DNA from: Aplectana chamaeleonis
Taxonomy: Eukaryota; Nematoda; Chromadorea; Rhabditida; Cosmocercidae
Assembly (NCBI GenBank): GCA_029168955.1
Contig: JAPDOI010001924.1
Coordinates: 59,035 to 123,034 of the forward strand
Direction: 5' to 3'
DNA length: 64,000 bases
The position numbers and the translations under genes are program-made. Below the pieces are notes generated by a model that saw nothing but the letters and a program-made list of their open reading frames with translations, did no database searches and was not told where the DNA came from. This document shows positions 11,608-23,307 of the stretch, one piece after another. Numbering within the stretch: the first letter of the stretch is position 1; every line of letters starts with the position of its first letter.

Positions 11608-12265
11608 TTTCAAAAGTTTAGCTTCCTGGCAAAAGTAATGATTCGGCAATGTTATAACTACAAGAAATATAGAAGTTGACAAAATAAAATAAAAAAAACA
11701 ACTCGAAATATGTTCGAGAATGATTTGGCACAAATTAACCAGAAGTAATAAAAAATTGGGAAATGTAGTGAAATGACCAAAACCGGATTTGGCGGTCTTT
11801 CATAGGCCAACTTTTGATAAGTAGTGACTGACGAGGGATTACATTTTACAAGATTCTCCGTTAAACTTATCAAATCTAAATCAAGCGCGCAAGGGAAACC
11901 GTAAAACATTTCATTGAATCTGTAATACGGAAATCAGCATAGGTCAAGCTATCTGAACGTAACGCTCAAATCCGATGCGCGCTTGATTTCGCTTTGATAA
12001 GTTTAACGGAGAATCTTGTATAATGTAATCCTCGTCAGTCACTACTTATCAAAAGTTGGCCTATGAAAGTCCCCCAAATCCGGTTCTGGTCTTTTCACTC
12101 CATTTTCCAGTTTTTCATTACTTCTAGTTATTTTGTGCCAAATCATTCTCAAACATATTTCGAGTTGTTTTTTTTTTTATTTTGTCAACTTCTATATTTC
12201 TTGTAGTTATAACATTGCCAAATCATTACTTTTGCCAGGAAGCTAAACTTTGAAAATTTCTATAT
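11608..12265. repeat. Long fold-back at the start of Helentron-like element 1
   Basis: Arms of about 270-300 bp: AGTTTAGCTTCCTGGCAAAA at the left is mirrored by TTTTGCCAGGAAGCTAAACT near 12230, and CGTTAAACTTATCAAA-type sequence flanks a short centre near 11940. A diverged version with the same order is at 21800-22330. Confidence 0.85.
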
Positions 12266-12639
12266 ATTTTTCCCAAAGGTTCCATTTTGGCCTGATTTTT
12301 GCTTTGCGATTCCCATTCTGGAGAGGCAAAACCTTTTATGAAAGCTTTTGCCTACGGTAAATAATTAAATCATTACCGATCGGTGTGGTGGGACGACTAT
12401 AACTCCTAAAAATTATGACACGCAGACATAAAAAAACGACCCTTTCTTTCCTACTGAGGTCCCGTACACGTTTCACGGCATCGTGCGCACTTCCAGTGGG
12501 GGCCGCACACTTTCTGCGGCGTCCTGCGGGCTCCTCAAATTCTATTCACACCAACCGTCACGAACAGGGCACAATCTTGGGAGGAAGCCATCAGTAACCG
12601 TGTTGATTTTCATTAGTTCATTTTTTAAGTTCACTCAGA

Positions 12640-12775
12640 CTCTGCGGGGGGGCAAGCGCCGGACAATAGAGCCCGTTTTCGACTTGGGGGAGCGACAGCG
12701 CAGGCCTCCCCCGAGGGGGGCTTCAGGGGAGGCCCCTGCTCTCCTCCGGCGCTTGCCCCCCCCCCGAGAGGAAGA
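12640..12775. repeat. GC-rich inverted repeat
   Basis: GGGGGGGCAAGCGCCGG near 12648 faces CCGGCGCTTGCCCCCCC near 12750, with an inner GGCCTCCCCCGAGGGGGGC hairpin. The same GGGGGGGCAAGCGCCGG recurs at 13297, after the tandem array. Confidence 0.75.
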
Positions 12776-13034
12776 GAGGGAAAAGATGGGAAGAAGTCGT
12801 AGAAGGTAGTTTACGACAATAGAGGCCAGAGAAGGCATCTATCACGTGCTCGAGCGGTATAAAAGGCGCCTCACCTCATGGAGAGCCGCATTCGGCCCAA
12901 CAGGGCCGGCCCTGGACGGCGACTTCGAGTCACTGTCAGAAAGGGATATTTTTGGAGGGAAGCGGAGACGCTTTCCGGGGGGGGAGGGTGACGTCACTGC
13001 TCCGGTGTCGTGACGTCACTGCTCCGGAGCCGTG

Positions 13035-13255
13035 ACGTCATGGCTTCAAGGCAGTGACAGGGGGCTTCAGGGCAGTCACAGGGGGCTTCAGGGCAGTCAC
13101 AGGGGGCTTCAGGGCAGTCACAGGGGGCTTCAGGGCAGTCACAGGGGGCTTCAGGGCAGTCACAGGGGGCTTCAGGGCAGTCACAGGGGGCTTCAGGGCA
13201 GTCACAGGGGGCTTCAGGGCAGTCACAGGGGGTTTCAGGGCAGTGACGGGGGCCT
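13035..13255. repeat. 21-bp tandem array in Helentron-like element 1
   Basis: About ten near-perfect copies of GGCTTCAGGGCAGTCACAGG plus one base. As 21 bp is seven codons, frames are open in both directions; they are not genes. Central tandem arrays are common in Helentron-derived elements. Confidence 0.95.
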
Positions 13256-14135
13256 GATCAAGCCAAATTGTCACTCCGGCGGTAGCTCCCCGATTGGGGG
13301 GGCAAGCGCCGGTGCCCGGAGGGTTGCCCCCCTGAAGAGCTGCGCTAGCCCCCTCCAGTGTATGAGCAGTTAACGTCGGATGGTTTACAACAACATGTTT
13401 ACATGTTTTTACCCGTCTTGGCCCTCAATAATGAGGTTCCGCTAAAATTGAGCTTTCAACTCCAAAATCGAATAGGCGCTAGCTGCATCCATTTCCAGCC
13501 TCCTGCCAAGAAATCAGCTTCCTAGCTCAACGGGAAGTGGTTACACAAGATCGTGAACGCCGTCTAAAAAAAGGAGATTAACAGTTTTTCGACCAAAATC
13601 ACGTGCTTTTCTCCATTTTTTTCGGGTGCCAAGAAACCATTCCAAACCATCTTTGGCTGTATACCCCAACTTTTCACGCTCTTTCCAATGGAGAAAAAAC
13701 CGCATCTCCACAGTCACTCTAAAGGCCGATTTGTGAATCACAAAGTTGCGCATGGGCGAGTTAAAGTCAAATCTGGTGCGCGCTTCGCGCGCACCACAAT
13801 ATTGAAGTTTGTACATTTACATGCTGCAAATGCAATGAAGTACTACTGTTTGTTCAATTATGAATCTTTTCAAAGGCTTGCCTTGAGTACCTGTTTTTTT
13901 CACCGTTTTGCCTCAACTTTGTTCCCAAAATATCCGAAGTTATCCGAAATTATCCGACCGGATAGCCGTATCCGAATTATTGAAAAAATGGCATTATCTG
14001 AATCGATCCTTTATCCGAAAATTTGAAAAAGCGCATTATCTGAATCGGACCAATATCCGGAAAATTTAAAATCGACATAACTGAATCGATCCATTATCCG
14101 AAGAATTGTCTTCGAATAACAAGTATACTGGGGAC

Positions 14136-16860
14136 ACCATGAACTCAAATTGTAGTTTCGAAAAACGGTCTAGTGAGGGTTGTTGAGGAGACAAAAAGGA
14201 TCTGTTTGAAGAATTAAAATTTCATTCAAAGCGCTTGGGTAGATTAAAAACGGCCTAAAAGTTCATTTATCAAGATTTTAGGGAACGGAAACATTTTCAG
14301 CCCAAAGTTTTTCTAAGGGGGAGGCTATTTGTAGCGTAGAACACGAAAATGAGGTCCGTTTTCGGCTCTCCGGAAGAATAGAAAGGGTAACTGTAGAGAA
14401 ATGACGTTTTACCTACTGTAACCTATCGTAGTCTTTCGAAAAACTTATAACGGACCTCATTTCTTCTGCTTCTGAAACAAATTTAGTTGGTTCCTTCGCG
14501 TGCCTACGCTGAGCGAGGGGAGAGACAGCAGGAAAGTACGTGCAAGAAGGGGACGCAGCATAGGCGCGCACACGCACGCAATCGGCAGAACAAAATCACT
14601 GTGAAATAGAGGATATTCGTGCTCTACGCTCCAAACAACCGGCCTAGTAATGTTCAAACTTCTGAAATCCGAAAAAGTGAATTTGCGTCCATTTTTGATC
14701 AACCTAGGTGCATCAAGCGAACTTTTAAAACTTGTTTCTATTTGTCTAGCCCCACAATTGTTGGATGTCCAGTATGAGTTCAGGGTGGTCTCTGAGAGTT
14801 GTTAACCTCCACTTGTCTAATTGTAAGTAATATTCCAGCGATCCCAGATGGGTTTTTATTCCAGAATGTTTAATCCTTTCAGGTGAAGGTGCACATCGGG
14901 AAGCTAGGGCATTGGAACCTGGCGGATGAAGTTTTTGATTGCCGCTCTCGTTTTTGATGTTTGTTTCATCTTCTTTTTTTCCTTACAAGTTGTAAAGGTC
15001 CAAACCAATGGAAAAATAATCCAGCCGCCGGAGACTCGAATCACCGTCTTTATTGAATTCAAAAATGAGAGTTCGTCATTTCCGCACTAAAGTGCTCCGA
15101 GCGAGCGAATCCGTGCGGAACGGCTATTTGCCCCTACGTATATATTCTCCGGTGAACTTGTTGCTATTTTGAAAATCTATATACTTTTGGTGTGAAATGA
15201 TCACACTCAATTTTTATTTTTTTTTAATTAAAGGCAGGGTCCGGGCAGAATTTCGATTTTGAGATTTCCCGCTAAATCGGTGCTCTTGCTACAGCTAGTC
15301 CCAAGGAACATGCGAAAACGGCGTAAAAACCGGTCTTCTTCAAGTTATTCCAGCCACTTCCGTTAGCCGATGATCCAGAAAAGTCAGAAAAGTGTGGCCA
15401 TCGTCCATATTTTAGCGGTTGTCCACACATTCTTCAAAAGTGCTGTGTAATTATTGGTTATTCCAGCCATGATTATTATGCTGTGAATACCGCAATCCCT
15501 GACTTTGAGGCTGTTTTCTCCAGAACTAAGGACTTAGAGTTCGTGAAACGTTCAGACGATGTTCAGCTAGGCCAGCCCAATCTACTTAACCCAAATTTCG
15601 GTAGTGTCAAAATTTGACCGGACCTTGCCTTTAATAGCTTTTTTATAACTTCCACAGAGTAATTCACGTCTATACGAATGGGACTGCCCGCCAAAGCCGC
15701 CGGCTGGCGTGTTGATCGGCAGCCGCGAAGGTATTTTTTTGGATTCGTGAATTGATAACCACCAATATCAGACGAATAGGGGACAATATTCCAGTCAGCT
15801 GTATCTCAGTCGTGGGTCAGCTCGTCTGAAATTGCCTTCGAGACTGTTGAGAGCCTCATTCAGACAGGCTTTAGCTAATCAATGGGTGTCGTTTCGAAGT
15901 GAGAAAATCTTTGGTAAGAGACCAGGCAGCGAATAGACTTGGTATCATCCTATTTGAGTGAATACTCAACTTTATGAAGGGAACTTAGGGGAGTAGCTTC
16001 CTAAGCAAAATAAACCTTTCGCTTGCAACACCTACTCAATATATCGGCTTCTCTCTTTTAGAAGTTCGTGCACTTCTATGTACTTCTCAGGCCTCTATTT
16101 TAGATTTACTTCAATTAGAGGTGTACTTCGAATAGAAGGTCTACTTCTGAATCTCAGAGACCGCTCTTTTTGATGTACTTCTATTCGTTTCTGCAGATCC
16201 GACCTACGCTTTGTATACTTCCCTTGTGAGATGGTCGTTCGTTTTTCAAAATCCGATTCAAAGGCAGTGCTCACGATGAGAAATTTGCCCGTTTTTTTGC
16301 AGGGAAGTAAGTTTTGAGTCTCTCTAAGAATAGTAGGGATGGAAGTACCTCGAAAAACAGCCACGAATCGGGTAAAAATCTCGTGAACCAGTCGACCTAT
16401 TGGATCACCCAGCCCACACCATGTAGCAATTTTCCATAGTTTCTCTTAGCAAAGGAACTGCCGCCCAATTTTTATGTACTCTTTATCCAAAAAAATTTAA
16501 TATCCAAACATGAGCATTCAATCATCTTATTTTTTTGAAGAGTATTTGTTTACGAAACCGAAAGCAAAGTCACCTAATTAACAAATTCGAAGCTCAGAAC
16601 AATTTGCGACGTTTGGTTTGACGTTTTGTCCGCAGCGCGCAAAACACACCAACAGGCGTAAATGAATATCCAAGAGGTTTCTAAGAGGTTTTTTCTTCGA
16701 CATTCGAGAATTTTATCGACTTTTCCCAATTATCATGCACTTCGAGATATTGCCTACTCAGAAACATAGAAAACTAGAATACGGCTTTTTATAGTGACAC
16801 AGCCTCTGAGTGTTTTTAAAAAAAATCCGCTCAGCCCTGGAAACACACGCGTAAGAACTA
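14136..16860. repeat. Carrier repeat, copy A, right part
   Basis: The same sequence forms the palindrome at 53.7-57.3 kb: 14136-15745 matches its direct left arm, and the same interval is reversed in its right arm. Blocks 15745-16420 and 16420-16850 occur in rearranged order at the palindrome centre. It includes a short fold-back (ATGAGGTCCGTTTTCGG near 14350 against GGACCTCATTTC near 14452) and an AGAAGT/ACTTCT-rich stretch (16040-16200). No gene recognised. Confidence 0.65.
15232..15630. mobile_element. TTAA-flanked MITE, 399 bp
   Basis: Termini AGGCAGGGTCCGGGCAG and TTGACCGGACCTTGCCT, flanked by TTAA at 15228-15231 and 15631-15634. Same length and sequence as 39313-39711, in opposite orientation. 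The two palindrome arms near 54840 and 56150 have the site without it. Confidence 0.85.
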
Positions 16861-17800
16861 TGGGACCTTGGCTTGGTACAGAATGTGCATATTATAGAAT
16901 ACAGGTTGATGGAATAGCAAGTATGGTCGAATGTGAGCTTGCTCCTTTTGTAAATGCACCAACTTCAGAAGTAGCGTCGCTGGTAAGGCGGTGATGATTT
17001 TATTTTCGAATAACTCGTTCCCAGATTTTCGGAAAAGCAACAATAAAACAATTTTCTCGCGCGTTGCCAGACAGATACGGAAATAGGCAATCTCCCCACA
17101 CTTCCCCGCTGTCTCTATCCTCGCTCCGCACACGCACGCGAAGGAACACACTTGATTTCACTCCGAAATAGAGGGTAACGCACGGAGGGCGCACGCTGCC
17201 CGCCGTTCTGTACACTAACATAAACTCTATAATATTGAGACTACTCACAAACTATAAAACATCTTAGTGATAATTCGCCCAGTTCCTCGAATCAGCAGCA
17301 CCCAAACCACCTTAGGTTTGGAAAATGATTCTAGACCTCGCAAAAAAAGATGATTCAAAATGTTGTCAACATAAACGTCTGTAAGACTGAGGGGGATGAA
17401 TGCGTCAGCGACTCCCTACGAGAGGTGATGAATTTTGAGAAAAGTAAGGAAGATACGCCTTCGTTCCAACAGAACTGAAAGACGAAGACGAATGGATGAG
17501 AAGGGTGGGCTGCCGAGTTGAGTGGGTCGATAAATGGCGTGGCTGGTTTCAGCGGCCCTGTAATTTTGCCGCAGTAGCTCCGCAGTAGTACCGCAATCAT
17601 TGCGGGAAGCTGGGGGAGGACGCATCGGCGCCAGTCGGCTGGCAGCAGTGACCGATCTCGGCCGGGTCGCCCCAACAGCGAGATCGATGGCTCCCTCGCT
17701 CGTTGATTGACGATCGACGGAGATCACGCATGCATGATCAAACCTGTGCATGCTCAGATACTCGCGGCTTAGTAAGGCAGCACGAGGATTACTAACGCAG
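16860..17800. other. Unassigned repeat-like DNA
   Basis: No gene recognised. 16995-17210 is distantly similar to 14450-14640 and 36480-36600 (CGCACACGCACGCGAAGG-type sequence), and 17560-17600 has CCGCAGTAGTACCGCAA runs like those in the hAT element at 119-2379. Confidence 0.4.
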
Positions 17801-18060
17801 TTACTAGTCGAGTTGTAAGCCTCTTTCGTTCCCCAACTGCTGCCCAAGGCAGCACGTTGTGTCCTCTTGCTCCGCTCACTGCTCGTATAATGGCCCCACG
17901 TGCTGCTACAGTCGCCCCAACTGCTCCAGTCGTCTCCCCAACTGCTGCTCCTCGTTGTGGCCCCAACTGCTGCTCCTCATTGTGGCCCCAACTGCCGCTG
18001 TTCTTTCCCCAATTGCTGCTCATCATGGCCCCCAATCGCTGCTCTTCATTTATGATCTTT
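17800..18060. repeat. Degenerate short tandem repeat
   Basis: Imperfect units around GGCCCCAACTGCTGCTCCTC, about 25-27 bp each, in some eight to ten copies. Open frames here come from the repeat. Confidence 0.7.
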
Positions 18061-18800
18061 CTTTCTTTCTCATAACCCTTCTCCCGAATGGGATATGTCG
18101 AGCTCAGCAGCAGCGCTGGGTCGACCTATCAAAAATAGAGACCTTCTTGAGGCTCATTCACATCTACAACGGCTGATTCATCCTTGATTATATCCATTGA
18201 TCTTCGCCACAGTCGAAGGAAATGATGCTGGCACTACGGGCTGTTTAATGCCCACCCTAGGCGGCCTCGTATCTGGCTCGAGTCTGCGAGGGCCGTTCAA
18301 CACAGGCCTCGGTCAGTAGTGATTAAGAGTCTCTAAAAACATTTCTTGATACAGAATTTCTCTATACCTTGAACAAGAATTGATTTTCACACGGTTTCGT
18401 GACTGTAGAGATGTGAATTAGGCGTGATAAACTGTTTCTCTCGTTTCAAAAGACGATTTATGACTTTCTTCGTACAAAAGTTATATTCACATATTCCAAA
18501 AATGAAGTTCTCCTCAAAATATTCTCAAGTCGCTGATATATACACTGTTTCGAAAAATGTCCAGGGTTAAACGGTATTCAAATATCAGAGTATTCATCAT
18601 TTACTGATCTCTCTGTAAATGGTGATTTCTTTTCTTCCAAGAAACAGCGATTTTAGAAATTCTTGATTTTTTTCTTCCTTCTAAATTATTGTCGTGAACA
18701 TTTTTCGGAAAGGTTCAAATTATTAATTTCATTGGAAAGTTGTTTTTGAGAACTGTCGGCTTTGAATTCTGTGAGCATTGTGCTTTTCGTGAAGAAAAGG

Positions 18801-18990
18801 TACAGTTCAATTCCGCACTGCCGTTCAGTCTGCAAAGTGCACGCTGATTGCGAAAGCGTGCTGCGGCGCGGTTGCGAGTATCCTCAGACAGGGATGTGGG
18901 ATCACCCGGGCGGTTTTTACTTTTGGTGCCCGCTTTGGCAATATGCGTGCACTTTGCGGACTGAACGGCAATGCAAAGTTGAACTGTATT
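18801..18990. repeat. Palindromic element, 190 bp
   Basis: TACAGTTCAATTCCGCACTG and GCCGTTCAGTCTGCAAAGTG in the left arm are mirrored by CACTTTGCGGACTGAACGGC and AAGTTGAACTGTA in the right. Centre near 18895. No target duplication identified. Confidence 0.7.
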
Positions 18991-19903
18991 CCCCATTTCG
19001 CTTAATTTTTGGCAAACCATCGCCGCTCAGCATTTGAAAAATACAAGTCTTTATCCAAAACCAAAACAATTGTTTAATCTATGAAAAATGCAAGTAAAGT
19101 TTGAGTTCATGGAAACGCATTTCAGAGTGAGCTGCTTTTTTAAAATTTCCGACTTACACCTTCCAGATTAAAAAAAAAGACAAAATGTTGCAAATCTGAA
19201 AGAACACGCTAAATAAATCATTTTAGGAGAGTCGAACACCTCTCGAATATTTGGCTGGTTTCACACAACCACCATCCGATGAGAATGACGAATCATCCCT
19301 TTTTCCAGAATAATTCCTCAGTTTTTAGCCGAGCTGAACCGTTCAAATTGCTCGCAAGGAACTACTTTTCTCGAAGGTGCCATTTAAAATTGACATTTTC
19401 TCGAGAGTGAAACTGCGTTTGATTCATAACCAGTAAAATACCAAATTTTTTTTTTGAAGACTCGATGTAACGAAAATGTGAATCTTGCATAAAAGTACCA
19501 CGTTTGAAGAGGTCGCGCTCTGATAAAAGTGAGCTCTCCGCGCAATGGGTTGGCCCCCACCGCACGTTTAGCCAGCGATAGAGGCATAGAAGGGCGACCA
19601 GTTGAAGATGAACTGGATGTGTTGAAAAATGGCTTCGAGCAGTTGGCAGTTAGTAGCGTCAGGTCGCGGCGATTGGATGGCAGCGTGTCTTGGTCGACGG
19701 CGAGCGGGCGGCGCCTGGTCTTTACCTCGAAGAAAACTGGAGACAAACTGGTATTAAACTGACAAACTCGCTGCAGATTCACGGGAAGGAATCGTTTGAC
19801 TTCAACCCCCTCTATTGTTTTTCGCGAGCAACACATATGGGTACAGCCGACCTGATAACAACACTGTCGGAAGTGTTACAGCGGGGAAGGTGTGGAGAAA
19901 CCA
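18991..19903. other. No feature recognised
   Basis: A 150-codon minus-strand frame at 19384-19836 and a shorter plus-strand frame overlap here. Neither shows a known motif or plausible splice structure. Confidence 0.3.
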
Positions 19904-20410
19904 TTCAGGCCCCGGTCAGAGTTGGTGCTATTCGCATCTGTAACCCACCGACTCAACCCAACTCCCCCAACCTGGTAAATACGTATGATTAGAATGATGG
20001 GGTGAGGTTGAGAAAATCACTCTTTGTATCCAACTAGATATGACGATGATTACGTGGCCAACAGGATTGCACCTGTTCAGAGAAATAGTGAGAGTATAGT
20101 GAAGAAACGTAGGTAGCAGGGTGCATAGCTACCTAGTGATATGCAGTGTTTTATTATCGGCCCGCCCACCGGGCGTTTTTCTCATCCACCGTCATCCACG
20201 TATTGCATGGATATCGACCGCGTCGGATACACCGGGTGATTTTCTCAACCTCACCCCATCATTTTAATCATACGTATCAACCGGGCTGGTATTGGTGGGT
20301 GTTGGAGCGATACACCGGGTGATTTTTGCATCTCATTTCCAATGCTTTCTGTGTGTGTCAACCGGGCTGGATACGTCGGCTCATCCAACTATGACCGGGG
20401 CCTCAGATGC
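19904..20410. mobile_element. Nested fold-back element
   Basis: Outer arms CAGGCCCCGGTCAGAGTTGG (19906) and CCAACTATGACCGGGGCCTC; inner arms ACGTATGATTAGAATGATGG (19980) and ATTTTAATCATACGT with GGGGTGAGGTTGAGAAAATC mirrored near 20240. The CCGGGCTGG-type sequence recurs near 32250 and 36750. Confidence 0.65.
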
Positions 20411-20924
20411 ACTCGCTGATCCGGAAATTGGAAAACACGCAATGTCGAAAAAGAACGGCTACGAACGAGCACAAAATAACCTGTGCGGCTCTAAAACTGA
20501 GTGTTCCTCTCACGCCACGCCCACTCCTTTCAACCGGTACCTATCCGTAAATTACCGAAAACCCGGCCTTAGGGGTGACAATATACATCCAGGAGGCTAC
20601 AATCCACTCCGCTCAACAATACTTACACCATTTGATAATCGGTTGCCTTCTTATAGTAGGGTTTCAGTTAGACACTTTTATCGAGAGCCGTTGAGGAAGT
20701 CGGCGTGGCTTGAGCGGACATTAATGGTTGGGGCCGTACAGGGCTATTTTGTGCTCATTCTTAGCCCTTTTTCAGCATTATTGATGCAGTGAGCCCCAGG
20801 TCTTTCGATTTACATTGATAATCCGAACTAATTTGATCGTGGACACTGCCTTCAAGGTATTCCATGTGATATGACTGACGATCGATTGGTTGTCTTGACT
20901 TTAAACAACTTCTCAGTGAGTGGG

Positions 20925-21690
20925 CATGTTCATGTTCTTCTTTCTTCTTCTTCCAGCTGAGGTGGCGAATGGAGAACGAGGGCAGCACGTGCTCCTCGAG
21001 CAGCAGCTCGTCCCCTTGTGCTGCTCTCGCTGTTTTAGTAGAAGTGAGAGTTGTGCTCCATGACAGCCCACGATCGTCTGAGATGAAGACCGTTTGATTG
21101 CTTCAATTATATACACCTTGTTTGGGGAAAAAAAGAGAAAAGGTGAATTGACATATACAGCCCATAGAACGGCCAAACTCTCACCGTCGACTGCGTACCA
21201 TGCGCTGCGCGACCGCACGCGCGTCGGAAGCGAACGAGTTTTGGCCGCCGCGCGACGTTTCAGCAGCCGCGCGCCGCCCGAAACTCGTCGCGCGGCGGCC
21301 AAAACTCGTTCGCTTCCGACGCGCGTGCGGTCGCGCAGCGCGTGGTACGCAGTCGACGGTGAGAATTTGGCCGTTTTATGGCCTGTAGCTATCCAGATGC
21401 TTGTATGTGCAGGTTTGTAGCAAGGAGCTCTCCATGCTGATTGTAAATATGCTCGTAGCTGTCCAAATGGACCACTTCGAGCAATGTTACCACACTACGA
21501 TTGCCACAAAAAAAAAGAGCAGCAGCTGAGGCGACAAATGGAGGACGAGGGCAGGACGTGCTGCAAAGAGCGGCACAAAGGCAGCACGTGCTGCTCGAGC
21601 AGCAGCTCTTCCCCTCGTGCTGCCCTCGCTATCCTCGTCGAGGTGAAAGTCTATTGTGCTCCATTACGACCCCGCGATCCTCTGAGTGGG
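20925..21690. repeat. Direct repeat pair with CACGTGCTGCTCGAGCAGCAG core
   Basis: 20925-21085 and 21505-21690 are direct repeats (GGCAGCACGTGCT, CTCGAGCAGCAGCTC, GTGCTGCCCTCGCT, TTGTGCTCCAT). The palindrome 21158-21385 lies between them. Confidence 0.65.
21158..21385. mobile_element. Near-perfect GC-rich palindrome, TA-flanked
   Basis: Arms of over 100 bp; for example ACCGTCGACTGCGTACCATG is mirrored by CGTGGTACGCAGTCGACGGT, and GAAGCGAACGAGTTTTGGCC by GGCCAAAACTCGTTCGCTTC. The ends CAGCCCATAGAACGG and CCGTTTTATGGCCTG are flanked by TA (21156-21157 and 21386-21387). This fits a Tc1/mariner-type fold-back MITE. The loop is short, so the single strand would form a very stable hairpin. Confidence 0.75.
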
Positions 21691-21794
21691 AAACAATGGT
21701 TTCTTCGAACTAAAAGAACGGTTTCCTATATTTTCCTTAGCTCAATTTTTGAGGGACCATAACTCCGTTCCTAAAAGGTCTTGTACGATTCCAA

Positions 21795-23307
21795 AAACAT
21801 CATTTCTGAAAATTTAGCTTTCTGGCAAAAGTAGCGATTTGGCAATGTCATTTAGAAGTCAAAAAAAGTTTCGAAAATGTCTTGAAATATCTTAAAAAAT
21901 GATTTGGCGTAAAATGGCCTGGAAATATAAAAAGCTAGGAAATGAAGTGAAATAACCAAAAAAGTGATTTGGTGGTCGATCATTTCACAAGCTTCTCCGT
22001 TAAACTTATCAAAACGAAATCAAGCACGATATGGAATGAAGTTCGCCTAGTTTGACCTTGCTGATCCCCTTATTACAGCTTTCAAAAATGGCTTACTGTT
22101 GCGCGCTTGATTTCGTTTTGATAAGTTTAACGGAGAAGCTTGTGAAATGATCGACCACCAAATCACTTTTTTGGTTATTTCACTTCATTTCCTAGCTTTT
22201 TTATATTTCCAGGCCATTTTACGCCAAATCATTTTTTAAGATATTTCAAGACATTTTCGAAACTTTTTTTGACTTCTAAATGACATTGCCAAATCGCTAC
22301 TTTTGCCAGAAAGCTAAATTTTCAGAAATTTCACATGATTTTCCCGAAGGTTTCCTTTCTAACTTCAATTTTGCTCAACGATTTCCATTTTGGAATGATG
22401 AAACATCTAACAGACGATATTGTCGTATGAGTACAATTTCTGAAACTTATGACCCAAAACCATAAAAAATACCACTCATTGCCGCATTTTGTGCATTATG
22501 TGAGAACTCAATGTTATCGATAATTGAAGAAAATCTAGTTTAATACTTGATCTTGCATGATGAGAAGAATTTTCCAGACAAGTGACTTAGAGCCATCAAC
22601 AATCAAAAATCATTCCGGCATTTTGTGCAACAGGCGAAAAAATCAATATTACTGATTGGTATTTATCGATAATGACTGATGAGCGAAATTCTCCAACCAA
22701 GAGAACCAATCCCATCACCAATCACCACTCCTAGCCGCATTTTGTGCAAAAAGCGCGAAAATCGATAATATTGATTATCGATCTATGACGTGTCATGAGT
22801 ACGGATTCGGACAAGTTCAGTACTTATCTCTGACGACCTGTGTTGATTGGCTGCAGATTCACCCACACACCCCGGTCTCCACAGCCGTAGCAGAAAAACG
22901 CAGTTTTCGTGCTCCACGGCTAATTTAGTATATACCCACGATTTTGAGGTACCCTTCAAAGTTAAGGTATCAAGTTCAAATTGGAATAGGAGCGACCTGC
23001 ATCCATTTCCAGCCTCCTGTCCGAAAATGAGCTCCCTAGCTCAATTTTAAGTGTACCCGCAAGATCGTGAACGCCGTCTGAAAAAAAGGGAGATTAACAA
23101 CAAAAACGGGCGGTCTTTCAATTTTTACTCGAAAACCAGTGAACCATTCCAAACCATTTTTGGGTGGTATACCCAACTTTTTGCGCTCTTTTTCATGCAA
23201 TTTAGCTCTAATTCCTACGTTCACTCTGAACTGAGATTTCAAAAAAGGGGTTGCGCGCGTGGCCAGTTCAAAACCAAATCTGGTGCGCGCTTCGCGCGCA
23301 CCACAAT
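21795..23307 (+). mobile_element. Helentron-like element 2
   Basis: Begins with a fold-back (21800-22330) matching that of element 1, followed by shared sequence (TTTTCCCGAAGG). It ends with a unit (22975-23307) about 75% like 13445-13800, closing with the same GGTGCGCGC-TTC-GCGCGCACC hairpin and CACAAT. The middle has three degenerate repeats of about 130 bp around GCATTTTGTGCA (22480, 22620, 22740). No coding capacity. Left boundary approximate. Confidence 0.6.
21800..22330. repeat. Long fold-back in Helentron-like element 2
   Basis: Near-perfect arms of about 230 bp: TTTAGCTTTCTGGCAAAAGT and AATGATTTGGCGTAAAATGG in the left arm are mirrored in the right (CCATTTTACGCCAAATCATT, ACTTTTGCCAGAAAGCTAAA). 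Confidence 0.9.

Larger units (their letters stand above)
11608..13800 (+). mobile_element. Helentron-like element 1, 2.2 kb
   Basis: Carrier copies B and C read straight through ATATGAATATTGAAG at 43590 and 48420; copy A has this insert there (boundary ambiguous by the shared AAT), with no long target duplication and no TIR. The right end is a hairpin, GGTGCGCGC-TTC-GCGCGCACC, a few bases from the boundary, as in Helitron/Helentron 3' ends, but there is no CTRR. A fold-back (11608-12265), GC-rich palindromes and a 21-bp tandem array lie inside. Element 2 at 21795-23307 shares both ends. No Rep/helicase frame. Confidence 0.62.
11078..14127. mobile_element. hAT-like element with TTATCCGAA repeats, copy A
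   Basis: Perfect 8-bp target duplication CTGGGGAC (11070-11077 and 14128-14135). Ends resemble TATACTTRGGATCCGAA (left, decayed to TCAACTTAGGGTCCGAA here) and CTTCGAATAACAAGTATA. Both subterminal zones are packed with TCGGATAA/TTATCCGA repeats (11100-11320 and 13930-14125). It is split by the Helentron-like element 11608-13800; without that insert it is about 0.86 kb and has no coding capacity. Confidence 0.82.

Noticed and set aside
13032..13373. Collagen-like frame with GLQGSHR repeats
   Set aside because: 21-bp tandem array read in frame; both strands are open and there is no signal peptide or splice context.
16256..16290. Another TTAA/AGGCAGTG element
   Set aside because: Only one AGGCAGTGCTCACGA end is present, the flank is TTCAA rather than TTAA, and no opposite end is found.
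18893..18906. CAGGGATGTGGGA resembling the hAT terminus at 119
   Set aside because: It lies in the loop of a palindrome, with no partner end or 8-bp duplication nearby.
20292..20792. 166-codon plus-strand frame
   Set aside because: It begins inside a fold-back element and shows no known domain or splice structure.
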